Source: Haliscomenobacter hydrossis DSM 1100 (GTDB lineage: Bacteria; Bacteroidota; Bacteroidia; Chitinophagales; Saprospiraceae). From it: DNA of 64,000 nt. The position numbers and the translations under genes were made by a program. The notes under the pieces were generated by a model that was not told the origin of the DNA, ran no database searches, and saw nothing but the letters and a program-made list of their open reading frames with translations. The stretch lies in assembly GCF_000212735.1 (NCBI RefSeq), contig NC_015510.1:248001-312000 (forward strand). The letters are read 5' to 3'. Shown in pieces: positions 27,412 to 37,600 of this stretch; position 1 is the first letter of the stretch, and each line of letters opens with the position of its first letter.

Positions 27412-28508
27412 ACATTTAATTCAAGCACCACCATAAACGAATCAGGCTCCGCTAAAATACTCAAACGGTGCCGATTCGGAAAGAGCAGCTCCAAACGCCT
27501 GCGCACATTTTCCAAACCCAGGCCCGCATTCCCATTGGAAGGCCGCTCTCCTACCCTACTATTTTCGACCACACATTTCAAATGTCCAGCTTCGGCGCTG
27601 ATGCTGATGTTCAACCAGGCTTGCGCTGCTTCGGGAGAAACGCCATGTTTGAAAGCATTTTCCACAAAAGGCAACAACAACAAAGGGGGAATGCGCCACA
27701 CTTCAATCATGCCCGTTTTATATACCGCCACTTGCACCCGCTCGCCATAGCGCACTTTTTCCAGGGCGATGTAATCTTCAATGATTTCGATTTCGCGCAA
27801 CAAGGGCACGTCCTTGGCTTTGGCCTCGTAGAGTACAAAGTTCATCAGTTCGGATAAGCGCAGGATCATCCCTGGGGTTTGCTCCGATTTTTCCATCGCC
27901 AAACCGTACAAGCTGTTGAGGGTATTGAAGAAAAAATGCGGATGAATCTGGGCTTTGAGGAGTTGCAGTTCGGTAGCGATGTGCTGCTTCTCTACCTCCT
28001 GACGGCGGTTGTACTCCGCGTAATACCGCTGCAATACCACCAAAGCCCCCGTAAATCCCACCACCGCCAGACAGGTAAAAATGTATTGCAAACTGCGGGT
28101 CAGGGAAAGCACCTGAGCCTGGTGCGGCATCTTCATAAACGCCGGGACAGGCAAAAACTGCATGACCACGGCTTGAACCACATTGGCCAACAACAAGATG
28201 AGGATCAACCCGAACAGGTACAGCGCAAAGCGACGGCGAAACAAAAAGCCCTCTATCATGACCCACAAATGCAGATAAACAGCCAGCAATTTCCCCGGCA
28301 GCTCCAAACCTTGCACCCATAAGGAAGTCCAAAAAGTGTCGGGAAAACCGGAGCGTTCGATTATTTCTGCCCCTGTTTCGGCAACGATTTTGATGGTTTC
28401 AAATTCGTAAAAATTCATGTACACCAGCGCCTGCACGACGAGGTAGATGGTCCAAAACAAGAGGTGCAGCGCGAGATATTTGGTTTGTATTGTTTTCAAA
28501 ATTTGCAT
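27408..28508 (-). CDS. LytS/YehU-type sensor histidine kinase
   Basis: 366 aa from Met at 28508 (MQILKTIQTKYLALHLLFW). Hydrophobic segments in the first about 155 residues suggest four membrane spans with no large extracellular sensor. The His_kinase domain begins with LKAQIHPHFFFNTLNSLYGL, containing the phospho-accepting His. The ATPase part has PFVENAFKHG (N-box) and GLGLENVRRRLELLF (G-box). This is the short 7TM-less LytS form usual in Bacteroidetes. It overlaps the response regulator by four bases. The signal may be membrane state or a small molecule; nothing in the sequence decides it. Confidence 0.92.
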   Translation of the reverse strand: MQILKTIQTKYLALHLLFWTIYLVVQALVYMNFYEFETIKIVAETGAEIIERSGFPDTFWTSLWVQGLELPGKLLAVYLHLWVMIEGFLFRRRFALYLFGLILILLLANVVQAVVMQFLPVPAFMKMPHQAQVLSLTRSLQYIFTCLAVVGFTGALVVLQRYYAEYNRRQEVEKQHIATELQLLKAQIHPHFFFNTLNSLYGLAMEKSEQTPGMILRLSELMNFVLYEAKAKDVPLLREIEIIEDYIALEKVRYGERVQVAVYKTGMIEVWRIPPLLLLPFVENAFKHGVSPEAAQAWLNISISAEAGHLKCVVENSRVGERPSNGNAGLGLENVRRRLELLFPNRHRLSILAEPDSFMVVLELNV

Positions 28509-28639
28509 TGTCTGGCACAAAATTCTCCTTTTTTTCCGAGATCATTGCCCGGTTCACATAAAAGCTGGGGCATTTGACATAAAGCCTGAGAAAAGCCTAG
28601 CCAAGGCCCGCATTTTTGGGGAAAATAACGCATTCACTT

Positions 28640-30043
28640 ATGAAGAATCTTCTATTTGCCCTTTTCACTTTGCTGTGCATCAGCGCAAGGGCGCAAAACC
28701 CGGCTTTTCAAAAAATTGATCAACTCCTCACTGGCCTGGCCAAAGACCACCAGTTCAGCGGCAGCGTGCTGGTCGCCTGGAAAGGGGAAGTCTTCAAAAA
28801 AGGCTATGGCACCAGCAATCGGGAAGCACAAACCGCCTTTACGCCCCAAACCATCTCTTGCATCGGTTCAGTGACCAAACAATTCACCGGAGCGGCCATC
28901 CTCAAACTGGAGATGATGGGCAAGTTGAACGTGCAAGACCCCATCACCAAGTACTTTGAGCAAGTACCTGCCGACAAGCAGGGCATTACGCTCCACCACT
29001 TGCTGACCCACAGCGCGGGGTTCCCCGGTGCCATTGGCGATGATTACGCCAGCATTGATGGCAAAACTTTTGCCCAACAGGCCTTCGCTAAACCCTTGCT
29101 TTTTGAGCCGGGCAAACAGTACGAATATTCCAATGTTGGCTTCAGCCTACTGGGCATCGTCATCGAAAAAATCACGGGCGAGTCGTACGAAGTCTTTTTG
29201 AACAAACAGCTCTTCAAACCCGCTGGCATGGCGCAAACGGGCTACGTGCTGCCCAAATGGGAAACCAACAGTGTTGCCACTGGTTACCGTGGCGAACGCA
29301 ATTGGGGCAAAATCAATGAAAAAAACTGGGCTACCGATGGCCCCTACTGGCACCTGCGCGCCAATGGCGGCATTCTGAGCAACGTAGAGGACCTGTACAA
29401 ATGGCACCAAGCATTGCTGGGGGATAAAATCCTGAGCAAAGCGGCCAAAACAAAATACTATGCCAAACACATCGAAGAAGGGGAAGGCGCCGGAAGTTAT
29501 TACGGTTACGGTTGGGCCATTTTTCCCACGCCGCGTCAAACGACCCTGATTGCCCACAATGGCGGCAACGGCGTCTTTTTTTGTGATTTCCTGCGCTACG
29601 TGGACGAAGACATCACCGTAATCCTGCTGACCAACGCCGCCCGCCGCGAATGGGGCCGACTGGCTACAGTATGCGCCCGCACTTGCTTTGACCCGACATT
29701 TGTGCCTGAACTAAAAATTAGCGATGTAAGCAATGCGATGAGTCCGGATCAAGCGCCTCACCAGGAGCTGATTGACAATTTTTTAAACGCCATTTCCTCC
29801 GGCGATGAGGCGAAGATCAAAGCGATGATTGAGGCCAATTTCGCCCCGGGCTTTAAAGAGGATTTCCCGCTAGAGGAACACCTGAAAATATTGAAGAAAG
29901 TGGGGGGTGATTTAAAAGGCCACGAATTGGCCACGGTCAATGTGAGCGACGAAAGCATCACCCTCAATTTTACGGGTTCGCCACTGAAAATAAATGTTGA
30001 AGTGGTCGGGGGAAAAATTGCGGGTATTGGGGTGGATAATTGA
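28640..30043 (+). CDS. Secreted serine hydrolase (class C beta-lactamase/DD-peptidase fold)
   Basis: 467 aa from the Met at 28640, which begins a clean signal peptide (MKNLLFALFTLLCISARAQ). The catalytic S77-x-x-K80 (GSVTK), the YSN motif in YEYSNVGF and a C-terminal HNGG (LIAHNGGNG) mark the beta-lactamase/AmpC-EstB group. Homologues include esterases, DD-peptidases and D-aminopeptidases, so true beta-lactamase action should not be assumed. Residues about 365-467 form an extra alpha/beta tail with a SnoaL-like or DUF3887-like look (LIDNFLNAISSGDEAKIKAM, then FTGSPLKINVEV). It is divergent from the lytS gene, with 131 bp between starts. Confidence 0.88.
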   Translation: MKNLLFALFTLLCISARAQNPAFQKIDQLLTGLAKDHQFSGSVLVAWKGEVFKKGYGTSNREAQTAFTPQTISCIGSVTKQFTGAAILKLEMMGKLNVQDPITKYFEQVPADKQGITLHHLLTHSAGFPGAIGDDYASIDGKTFAQQAFAKPLLFEPGKQYEYSNVGFSLLGIVIEKITGESYEVFLNKQLFKPAGMAQTGYVLPKWETNSVATGYRGERNWGKINEKNWATDGPYWHLRANGGILSNVEDLYKWHQALLGDKILSKAAKTKYYAKHIEEGEGAGSYYGYGWAIFPTPRQTTLIAHNGGNGVFFCDFLRYVDEDITVILLTNAARREWGRLATVCARTCFDPTFVPELKISDVSNAMSPDQAPHQELIDNFLNAISSGDEAKIKAMIEANFAPGFKEDFPLEEHLKILKKVGGDLKGHELATVNVSDESITLNFTGSPLKINVEVVGGKIAGIGVDN

Positions 30044-30080
30044 GTCTACGCGTTGAGCTTTGATTATACAAAAGCGACAA

Positions 30081-30188
30081 CAATGGGAACGCGGATGACG
30101 CGGATTAGGCGGATTTACGCGGATTTCAATTCACGAACAAATTAATCCGCATAAATCCGCCTAATCCGCGTCATCCGCGCTCCCATTG
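30081..30188. repeat. Family C hairpin repeat, copy C1
   Basis: Arms of GCGGATGACGCGGATTAGGC-type units: CAATGGGAACGCGG at 30081 matches CCGCGCTCCCATTG ending 30188, with near-complete pairing and a loop near 30127-30139. Flanks AAGCGACAA before and GTGACAGCGCCG after are also shared with copy C2 at 63797. It lies between convergent genes and may end both transcripts. Confidence 0.75.
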
Positions 30189-30256
30189 AAATTCCTGTGA
30201 CAGCGCCGCAGCCGCCGAGCAAAAGGATGGGACTCAGTTGTACCAGGCACCACCAC

Positions 30257-33181
30257 TCACTTTACCATCCCGATCGGAAAATCCGGCACATTCGGGGGGA
30301 AAACTGTAGCCGGATGCTGCTTTCCATTGGTCAGGACTTTGACCCGCTCCGAGACGTAGGCATCCAGAGATTTGACAGTGATTCTATTTTGCCCCGGCAC
30401 GACCGCCTTCCCCGAAAGCCCCTCTACCAAGGCCTTGGTAAAAGCGCCATTTTGCCAACTGGGATCTTCCAACGCGAACTCCCGCGTGGTGGCACTGGAA
30501 AAAGTGATCGCCCCATTTTCCGCCGCACTCAATTCGTTGACCACGGCGGCAATATCGGGTGCCAGATCACTCCGGCGCATGATGGGGCGCATCAGGCTAC
30601 CCGAGTGGCAAGCATCCATAAACACGAGGATTTTACCCGCCACGGACCGAACCGTACTTTGTACATCACCTTGCGAAACCGCCGAACGGCGCAATTCTTC
30701 TGGATTGGCATTGGCGGGTAGGTAGTAAAAGTTACCACTGTTGTCATCTACGCCGTGTCCGGCGAAAAAGAGCATGGCGACGTCCCGACTGGTGGTTTGA
30801 CTAACCAGCCAGTCAAAGCCATTGAGGATGCTGTCCTTACTGGCTTGGGCTTCGGTCAGGGTTTTGACCACCACATCGTGGTACAACAAACCTTTTTGTT
30901 TGCGGACACAAGCCACAAAATCATTGGCATCTTTGGCGGCATAGTCGAGTTTATTGATGTCTTTGTGGCTGTACTTGCTGACCCCAATGGCCAAGACATA
31001 CAATTTGGGACGAAGTTCGAAACCCGGACCGGGTGTAGCCACCCTTTTTCCCACCAGGTTGAGGGTAGCGGGCACACTGGTGCCAAAACGGTTTTCAGCA
31101 ATAATCGAGACCTGGCACTTTCCATTGGGCAAGACCACCGTAGCTTCCAAACGTTGCGCCAGGGGTTTAAAACCCCGCTCGGTGCTGACTGGCCTGCCGT
31201 CTATCTGGATGCGCAGCGAAGTAATCGGCTCCGCATTAGGAGAATCGATGCTGTATTGCAGGCGCACTGTATTTTCGGTCACCTCGGTTCCGTCGCTGGG
31301 ACTGTGGATGCGCACCGTAGGAGGAAGTTCCTGGACAATATTACGGCCTACGCTTTGTGGTCGCTTACCCGCCGCTGCATTGGCCTGGCGCAACGCCTCG
31401 GCTTCGTCGAGGGTTTCGAGGATGAGGTCGATCACATCAGGCCGATGGTAGGTACTGCGGAATTTGGAGAGCGGGTAAAATTCGGCGGCTTTGTCCTGCC
31501 CCTGGTTGAGGTGCCAGCCCAAAAACTCCTCGGCACCAGGTGCCGCATCGTAATACCCGGAGGGTGTCCACAGCACCCAGCGCTTGCGGTCTGGATGGAT
31601 GAAGAGGCTGAGTAGGGGCTGTCCATTTTGGTAGTTGTACCAGCAGATGGTGCCATCGCCTAGACCCGCAGCAACGACTCGGTTGAGGGCATCGATTTTG
31701 ACACACCAGGCCGCACTGGGCACAGATCGATTCCAGCGTTCCTGGCCTAAGGCGTCACAAAGGCGGATGTACCAATCGGTTCCCAAAACTATTCCTCCTC
31801 CCCCATTGGCAATGTCTACACAGTAACAATTTTCATATTCATCCAAAAAAGTTAAGGTTTTTCCGTTGAGCTTAGGATTACGCGCATCACTCCAATCACT
31901 TAGCTTAAGCCCATTGCGCTCGGTAAAAAAAGTTGGCTGAACAGAAGCAGTGGCAGACAGGTGACGAGTTGGTACGACAAAAGTCAATGGTGAGTCACTC
32001 ACGGGTGTTATACCAATTTCCTCCCCGTTGCCCCCAAGTCGGAAATGAGATTTGTTTTTTGCTCCGTAATTAAAAACATCCACTTTTGCATAATGGGTAC
32101 GTTGACCAACACCAGGGTCAAATCCCCCCCAATCTGGTTGGCTACCTCCAAACACAAATCCGCCCATGGGCAAGGCTTTAATGTCCAAAATGCTATTGTC
32201 AGCCGCTTGGTAGTCTGTATAGGCTCCCTTGCCCGCATCTTGCCAAACGCGAACTTGGTGCCACCAGGCTCCGTCTTGAAAAAGACTATAAAATCCACCT
32301 GCAGCCAGATACTGACCATCGGCAGAAAATGCTACTATCATAAGCCGATCATCAATAGTACTGGCAGCACTAATGTTAGGTGCATAAAGCAATTCCAAGC
32401 TACGGGCATCCAGCACTTGTATGGTTGGACTATCAGAATACCCAAGTGCCAAGTATTGGCCATTGGGTGAAAAAGCCAGTGAAAAAGGTTCTTTGCCGCC
32501 AGTGGTACGTATTTTTTTCTCCAAAGTAAAATCGGCCTTGTACACCCGCAGATAACCATCGTCACATACGGTAGCCAAACGCCCCCAGGCATCGAAGGCC
32601 AAATTGTAAGCGTCTTTTGCATAATCTTCGTCTGTTTTAAACAAAGTCCAATCGCTGCAACGCCAAACCAACAATCCTTCTGAGCCTAATGTTGCTGCAA
32701 GATAACGGCCATCGGGGGAATATTCGATATCAAAAACCACATCTGGCAAACCACTGAGTCGTTTGACCATTTCACCAGATGCCACATCAAAAAGGTAGAT
32801 GTTTTTATCTTCACTATTTTTACCTGTCCAGCCACCTAGAGCTACCCAGCGCCCATCCGGAGAAATGGCACCAGCATACAAAGCACCTTCATCTTCGGCT
32901 CCAATTGGTGAGCGGAAGGTACGCAACAAGGCTCCGGTGGCGATATCCCAAAGTTTGGCCGTTTTATCTTTACTTACACTGAGCATTTTACGGCCACGGT
33001 TGTCCACACTGATGCGTTTGATATCCGCAGTATGCATATTCATGTTGAGGCTCAAAATGGGAGCTGTTTCGCTTTGCGCAGTTAGGGGAGGGCCAGGCAG
33101 GAAATAGCACAAGGCAAGGAGTAGGGCGTACCCATAAAGTACATTGCGGCGGAAAAAAGATGGGTGGGTGGCGTTTTTCAT
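30257..33181 (-). CDS. Secreted WD40-repeat protein with C-terminal caspase (C14) domain
   Basis: 974 aa from Met 33181 (MKNATHPSFFRRNVLYG); the signal segment YALLLALCYFLPGPPLTAQ supports this start over an in-frame ATG at 33364 within a repeat. Residues about 40-580 carry WD40/beta-propeller repeats (AKLWDIATGALLRTF, GRYLAATLGSEGLLVW, GQYLALGYSDS). After an Ig-like linker comes a caspase-fold peptidase (about 745-970) with an intact dyad: H809 in FFAGHGVDD and C858 in VFMDACHSGSL. Such metacaspase-like enzymes cleave after basic residues and are thought to be switched on by sensor domains. Here the WD40 propeller may sense or scaffold (inference). The neighbour is the EAD11-like protein across a family A repeat. 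Confidence 0.88.
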   Translation of the reverse strand: MKNATHPSFFRRNVLYGYALLLALCYFLPGPPLTAQSETAPILSLNMNMHTADIKRISVDNRGRKMLSVSKDKTAKLWDIATGALLRTFRSPIGAEDEGALYAGAISPDGRWVALGGWTGKNSEDKNIYLFDVASGEMVKRLSGLPDVVFDIEYSPDGRYLAATLGSEGLLVWRCSDWTLFKTDEDYAKDAYNLAFDAWGRLATVCDDGYLRVYKADFTLEKKIRTTGGKEPFSLAFSPNGQYLALGYSDSPTIQVLDARSLELLYAPNISAASTIDDRLMIVAFSADGQYLAAGGFYSLFQDGAWWHQVRVWQDAGKGAYTDYQAADNSILDIKALPMGGFVFGGSQPDWGGFDPGVGQRTHYAKVDVFNYGAKNKSHFRLGGNGEEIGITPVSDSPLTFVVPTRHLSATASVQPTFFTERNGLKLSDWSDARNPKLNGKTLTFLDEYENCYCVDIANGGGGIVLGTDWYIRLCDALGQERWNRSVPSAAWCVKIDALNRVVAAGLGDGTICWYNYQNGQPLLSLFIHPDRKRWVLWTPSGYYDAAPGAEEFLGWHLNQGQDKAAEFYPLSKFRSTYHRPDVIDLILETLDEAEALRQANAAAGKRPQSVGRNIVQELPPTVRIHSPSDGTEVTENTVRLQYSIDSPNAEPITSLRIQIDGRPVSTERGFKPLAQRLEATVVLPNGKCQVSIIAENRFGTSVPATLNLVGKRVATPGPGFELRPKLYVLAIGVSKYSHKDINKLDYAAKDANDFVACVRKQKGLLYHDVVVKTLTEAQASKDSILNGFDWLVSQTTSRDVAMLFFAGHGVDDNSGNFYYLPANANPEELRRSAVSQGDVQSTVRSVAGKILVFMDACHSGSLMRPIMRRSDLAPDIAAVVNELSAAENGAITFSSATTREFALEDPSWQNGAFTKALVEGLSGKAVVPGQNRITVKSLDAYVSERVKVLTNGKQHPATVFPPNVPDFPIGMVK

Positions 33182-33272
33182 GGAGTAAAGTGGTTTGGTT
33201 AATTTTGAAGATAATTGTTGACTCACGCAGTTACAATTCGGACAAGTGTTGTGCAAATACAACGATTTTTTT

Positions 33273-33448
33273 GATTCGGCTTCGCCAAATCGTTTTAACA
33301 CGACGACGCGACGGAACGACGACACGACGTTCACAGCGCTTCGCACTTCATGAACCCGACGCATGGCGTCGGGTTGTAGCGGCAGCTATCGTCGCGTCGT
33401 CGTTTCGTCGCGTCGTCGTGTTAAAAAATCAAGCAGCGCAGCTGCTTC
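33273..33448. repeat. Family A hairpin repeat, copy A2
   Basis: A 176-bp element: GATTCGGCTTCGCCAAAT, an ACGACGCGACG arm, an inner perfect hairpin AACCCGACGC-ATG-GCGTCGGGTT, the inverted arm GTCGCGTCGTCGTG, then AGCAGCGCAGCTGCTTC. It shares both ends with A1, and its right end is repeated in A3. It fills the gap between the EAD11-like and WD40-caspase genes; the rest of that gap is featureless. Confidence 0.8.
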
Positions 33449-33501
33449 TAAAAACATAGGCATGCATAATCTTTGGTGTTACAAGAACTGCGAAATATGA
33501 G

Positions 33502-34479
33502 TTATTGATTGATCTTTTCTTCCAAAGTGTTCAAATTCAGTTGCGTCTCGACGATCTGCTGGAGTTTTTTGAACCCCCGTGTTTTTTGTAACGCTTGGGG
33601 CAAACCGTCCACAATAAATGCATAGCCATCAGGATCGGTTTTGGTGTGCAAAGTGGGAAAGGCGGCGGTGCTTGCAAAAAGATAGAGGCGCTCAGGCCCA
33701 AAAGGAGCCGCCGCTACAAAACCTGCGCCGATTTCGGTTGGGATGCCCTGGGTAGCATTGGCTTGTTGATCCTCATCAAACAAGACCAAACGCCCGTCGG
33801 CCAATTGGTAGATGCAGCGCACATGGCAGGGGCGATTGACGCTGTAATAAAAACGCATGATCTCTCCTGCGTAAAATTGAGGGTTGTTGCGGCCTTTGTT
33901 GCTGGTGCAGGTGATGTGCAAGGGAGCGGGCAAACTGGCACTGGTGTTTTTAGTACTCGTTGGTTTTTGAAGAAGTTTTACTCCTCTAGTTTGAGTTTGA
34001 GCAGATTCTACTTCGATGTCCTTAGTCGTATCGGGTTTTATTTGCGCAGTTGTATCAGTCTTTCCACGGGGCTGTTCCGTTTGATGAGCAAACAGGTCTC
34101 TCAAGCTCCAGCCGCTGAATTCGGCGATTGCCCCCAGGATGCCGAGGGTCGTCACGGCAATGGCTGTCCATTTTTTCCAATTGAATTTTGATGGAACAAC
34201 AGATACAACACCGCCAGAACTTTCATTTGACCAAAGTTCATCAATCAGAGCAAGTACGGCTTTGTTGATGCGGCTTTTTTCAAGCTTGTAATCTTCCAGG
34301 CCAATAATTCCCGCGTTGTTTTCGGCTTCGTTGTTTTTCCAGCGACTAGAAAGGGCGATAACGGTATTGTGAGGAACCTTGTCGGTAAGGTTAGCGGTAT
34401 GTTCCAACAGGCCATTGAGGACTAGATCGGTTCTGCCTCGGGCGAGCAGTTGTTTTAAAGATTGAGGTGTGTGGGACAT
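33502..34479 (-). CDS. EAD11-like / TM / DUF4384 protein
   Basis: A 325-aa protein in three parts. Residues 1-85 (LKQLLARGRTDLVLNGLLEH, NTVIALSSRW, IIGLEDYKLEKSRINKAVLA) match what I know of effector-associated domain 11, a small helical adaptor seen in Bacteroidetes conflict systems. Residues about 103-122 are one membrane helix (WTAIAVTTLGILGAIAEFSG). Residues about 195-290 look like DUF4384 (YAGEIMRFYYSVNRPCHVRC, LVLFDEDQQ, ERLYLFAS), a beta domain often fused to caspase or kinase signalling proteins. EADs pair sensors with effectors that carry the same EAD. No second EAD11 is seen nearby, so the partner may be elsewhere. The assignment is from memory of the families. Confidence 0.65.
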   Translation of the reverse strand: MSHTPQSLKQLLARGRTDLVLNGLLEHTANLTDKVPHNTVIALSSRWKNNEAENNAGIIGLEDYKLEKSRINKAVLALIDELWSNESSGGVVSVVPSKFNWKKWTAIAVTTLGILGAIAEFSGWSLRDLFAHQTEQPRGKTDTTAQIKPDTTKDIEVESAQTQTRGVKLLQKPTSTKNTSASLPAPLHITCTSNKGRNNPQFYAGEIMRFYYSVNRPCHVRCIYQLADGRLVLFDEDQQANATQGIPTEIGAGFVAAAPFGPERLYLFASTAAFPTLHTKTDPDGYAFIVDGLPQALQKTRGFKKLQQIVETQLNLNTLEEKINQ

Positions 34480-34508
34480 TTAGTTGGAGCTTGTTTTTTG
34501 GTGCTCCA

Positions 34509-34516
34509 CAAATATA
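34509..34516 (-). promoter_or_regulatory. Bacteroidetes -7 element for the EAD11-like gene
   Basis: On the minus strand TATATTTG is a perfect TAnnTTTG, about 30 bases before the start codon at 34479. No TTG lies at the expected -33 distance, so activity may need an activator. Confidence 0.35.
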
Positions 34517-34557
34517 ATTTTTTTTCTGGATAAAGAGAAAAGGTTATTGCGCTTATT

Positions 34558-34677
34558 TACACCACAGATTTACACGGATTTACACAGATTTTTTGTCCCA
34601 TCGATGAAATCTGTGTGAATCTGTGTAAATCTGTGGTGAATAGATATCTGTGTGAATACATGTGAATCTGTGGTGTA
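34558..34677. repeat. Family B hairpin repeat, copy B1
   Basis: Left arm ACACCACAGATTTACACGG and further CACAGATT-type units; the right arm is AATCTGTG units ending CTGTGGTGTA. The loop core GATTTTTTGTCCCATCGATG is related to the loops of B2 and, inverted, B5. It sits between the EAD11-like gene start region and the end of the transglutaminase gene. Confidence 0.75.
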
Positions 34678-34683
34678 AAAACC

Positions 34684-37600
34684 CTACCTCCGCTTCCTCC
34701 GCAAATCCAAACTCCAATTGCTCTCCGCCACCGCCGGAATCTCCTTGGGCGGCGCCACTTCTCTTGGAGGCAACTCCTGAATTTCGCGCGTCGGAACATC
34801 CACTGTTGGGGCTACCGTCATTGCGGCCTGGGTATGGCCATAATCCCAGAAACGGCTGATGCGACGGCCTTCGGCCTCGAAGCTGTTTACGGGATAAGTT
34901 TCGTAGGCACGTCCACCCGGATGCGCAACGTGGTAAGTACAGCCGCCGATGGAACGTTTGTTCCAGGTGTCGTACACATCGATCACCAGCGGCACATCGG
35001 CTTCCAGGTTGGGGTGCATGGCACTGGGTGGCTCCCAGGCTTTGTAGCGGATGCCCGCCACGTATTCGCCGTGGATACCCGTGCTGCGCAGGGGGATGCG
35101 GAAACCATTGCACAGCAATTGGTAGCGATCTGAGGTGATGCCCGTAACTTTTACCTCCAGGCGTTCAAGCGACGAGTCTACAAAGCGGGCTGTGCCGGAG
35201 TTGCTCATTTCTTCACCCAGTACGTTCCAGGGTTCGATGGCACTGCGCAGCACCATTCCTACGTCGCCCACCTGAGCACGCCCCAGGAAGGGGAAACGGA
35301 ACTCGAAGAAAGGCTCAAGCCATTCAATTTTGAAGTTGAAACCCGCCGCTTGCAGTTGCGCACACACGTCGCGCAAGTCTTCGCGCACGTAGTGGTGCAG
35401 CAGGTATTTGTCGTGTAGTTCGGTGCCCCAGCGCACCAGTTTTTGGCGGTAGGGCTGTTTCCAAAACCAGGCGATCAAGGTGCGTAACAGAAGGATTTGC
35501 ACCAGACACATCTCCTTACTCGGCGGCATGTCAAAGGCGCGCAGTTCCAAAATACCCAATCGGCCCGCAGAAGAATCAGGGCGGTACAACTTGTCGATAC
35601 AAAATTCGGCGCGGTGGGTATTGCCCGTGATGTCGACCAGGATGTTGCGAAAAATTCGGTCGGTCAACCAAAAGGGCAGGTTTTCTTCACCCGGTTCCGG
35701 GATTTGATCAAAAGCGATTTCCAGCTCGTAGAGCATTTCTTGCCGACCTTCGTCCACCCGTGGTGCCTGGCTGGTTGGACCGATGAAGGCCGTGGAAAAC
35801 AAGTAACTCAAGCCAGGGTGGTTTTGCCAAAAACACAACAAGCTGCGCAGCAAATCGGGACGCCGCAGCATCGGGCTGTCTTCAGGTGTGACCCCACCGA
35901 TGGTGACGTGGTTGCCCCCACCCGTGCCCGTGTGTCGACCATCGAGCATGAATTTCTCCGACCCCAGCCGACTTTGCCGGGCGGCTTCAAAAACATGGTC
36001 GTAAATGTGCAGGACTTCCGACCAGTTTTTGGCCGGTTGGATGTTCACTTCGATCACCCCAGGGTCGGGCGTGACCCCCAGTTTTTCCACCCGATTGTCG
36101 CGGGGCGGTTCGTACCCTTCGATGATGACCGGAATTTTCAGACGCTCTGCCGTTGATTCAATCGCAGCCAGGAGTTCAAGGTAATGCTCGATCAGCTCGC
36201 AGGGGGGCATGAAGATGTAAATCTTGCCTTCCCGCGCCTCCACACAAATGGCGGTTCTGAGCGTATTCATCTGGCGGGTTGGCCGGAAAGTATCCTTTTC
36301 CGCTTCCTCCTTTTTCTTTTTGATGAAATACTGGGGGTCTTTGAGTTTGGCCTCTTCCTCGTCAATTTCTTCCTCAGCGTAAACTTTGGGATCGGACACC
36401 CGTTTCGGAACCCGCTCATCGGGAGGTGAATCGTAACGACCACCTACCTTATCATAATACTCACCCAGGATGCCCACCTTTTCAAAAGGATCGCGCTCGA
36501 TGGGTTCTTCTTTTTGTTCGGGAGCCAACACGGGCAAACGGTTCAGGGGCATCCGCAGGCCCATGGGGGAGTTTCCGGGCAACAAAAACATGTGCTCGCG
36601 GCTGAATTCCCAGACACAACTCCACCAGGTTTCGGTATCGCGGTTCCAACCGATGGGCAGGGCGTAACCATTGGGTTTGTCTAGGCCGCGCTCCAATACT
36701 TCCATCAGGGTGCGGCGCTCAACGCTGTCGCGCAAGTCTACTTTAAATGGATCGACGTTGGCAGGCAGGTTCCCTTCTTCCCAGAGGTAATAAAATACAT
36801 CTTCGAAGCCGGGTTTAATGTTGTTCGGGTTGATGCCAATGAATTTGGCCAATTCCCGGATAAATTTTTCGGCATCAGTGTGCTCGTATTTGTATTCCCC
36901 ATCGAGGTTGGCCAACCATTGGGGTTTGCGCCACATGGGCAGGCCGTCTTTGCGCCAGAACAGCGAATAAGCCCAACGGGGAATAGGTTCGCCCGGATAC
37001 CATTTGCCCATGCCGTAATGGACAAAGCCACCTTTACCAAAAATATCCTTGAGTTTGTGGACGAGTACATTGCCCAATTTGCGTTTTTCCACCCCATCGG
37101 CAGCACCATTCCACTGCTCGGATTCCATATCGTCTACCGATACAAAAGTGGGTTCGCCACCCATGGTGAGGCGTACGTCGCCCGCCTGGAGTTCTTGTTC
37201 GACGTGATGGCCCAGCGCAATCACATCAGCCCATTGGCCATCACTATATGGTTTGGTTACGCGGGGGTCTTCGTGGATGCGGTCCACCTTGTTGCTGAAA
37301 TGAAAGGTCGTATGGCAAGGTTCCATGCTGCCCGAGATGGGCGCTGCGCTGGCCGGATATGGGGTACAGGCCAGGGGAATATGGCCTGCTTCGGCCAACA
37401 AGCCCGAAGTAGGGTCCAAGCCGATCCAGCCCGCACCGGGAATGTAGACCTCCGTCCAGGCGTGCAAATCCGTAAAATCTTCGGCTGCACCAGAAGGGCC
37501 GTCCAGCGCTTTTTGATCGGCTTTGAGCTGCACCAGATAACCCGATACAAAACGCGCTGCCAGGCCAAAATGCCGCAGGGCTTGCACCAGTACCCAGCCC

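Noticed and set aside
28640-30043. Antibiotic-resistance beta-lactamase
   Set aside because: SxxK, YSN and HNGG are shared with esterases and DD-peptidases, and the extra C-terminal domain is unlike class C beta-lactamases; only serine hydrolase is supported.
33182-33364. N-terminal extension of the WD40-caspase
   Set aside because: It runs through the family A repeat; the signal peptide begins only after Met 33181.
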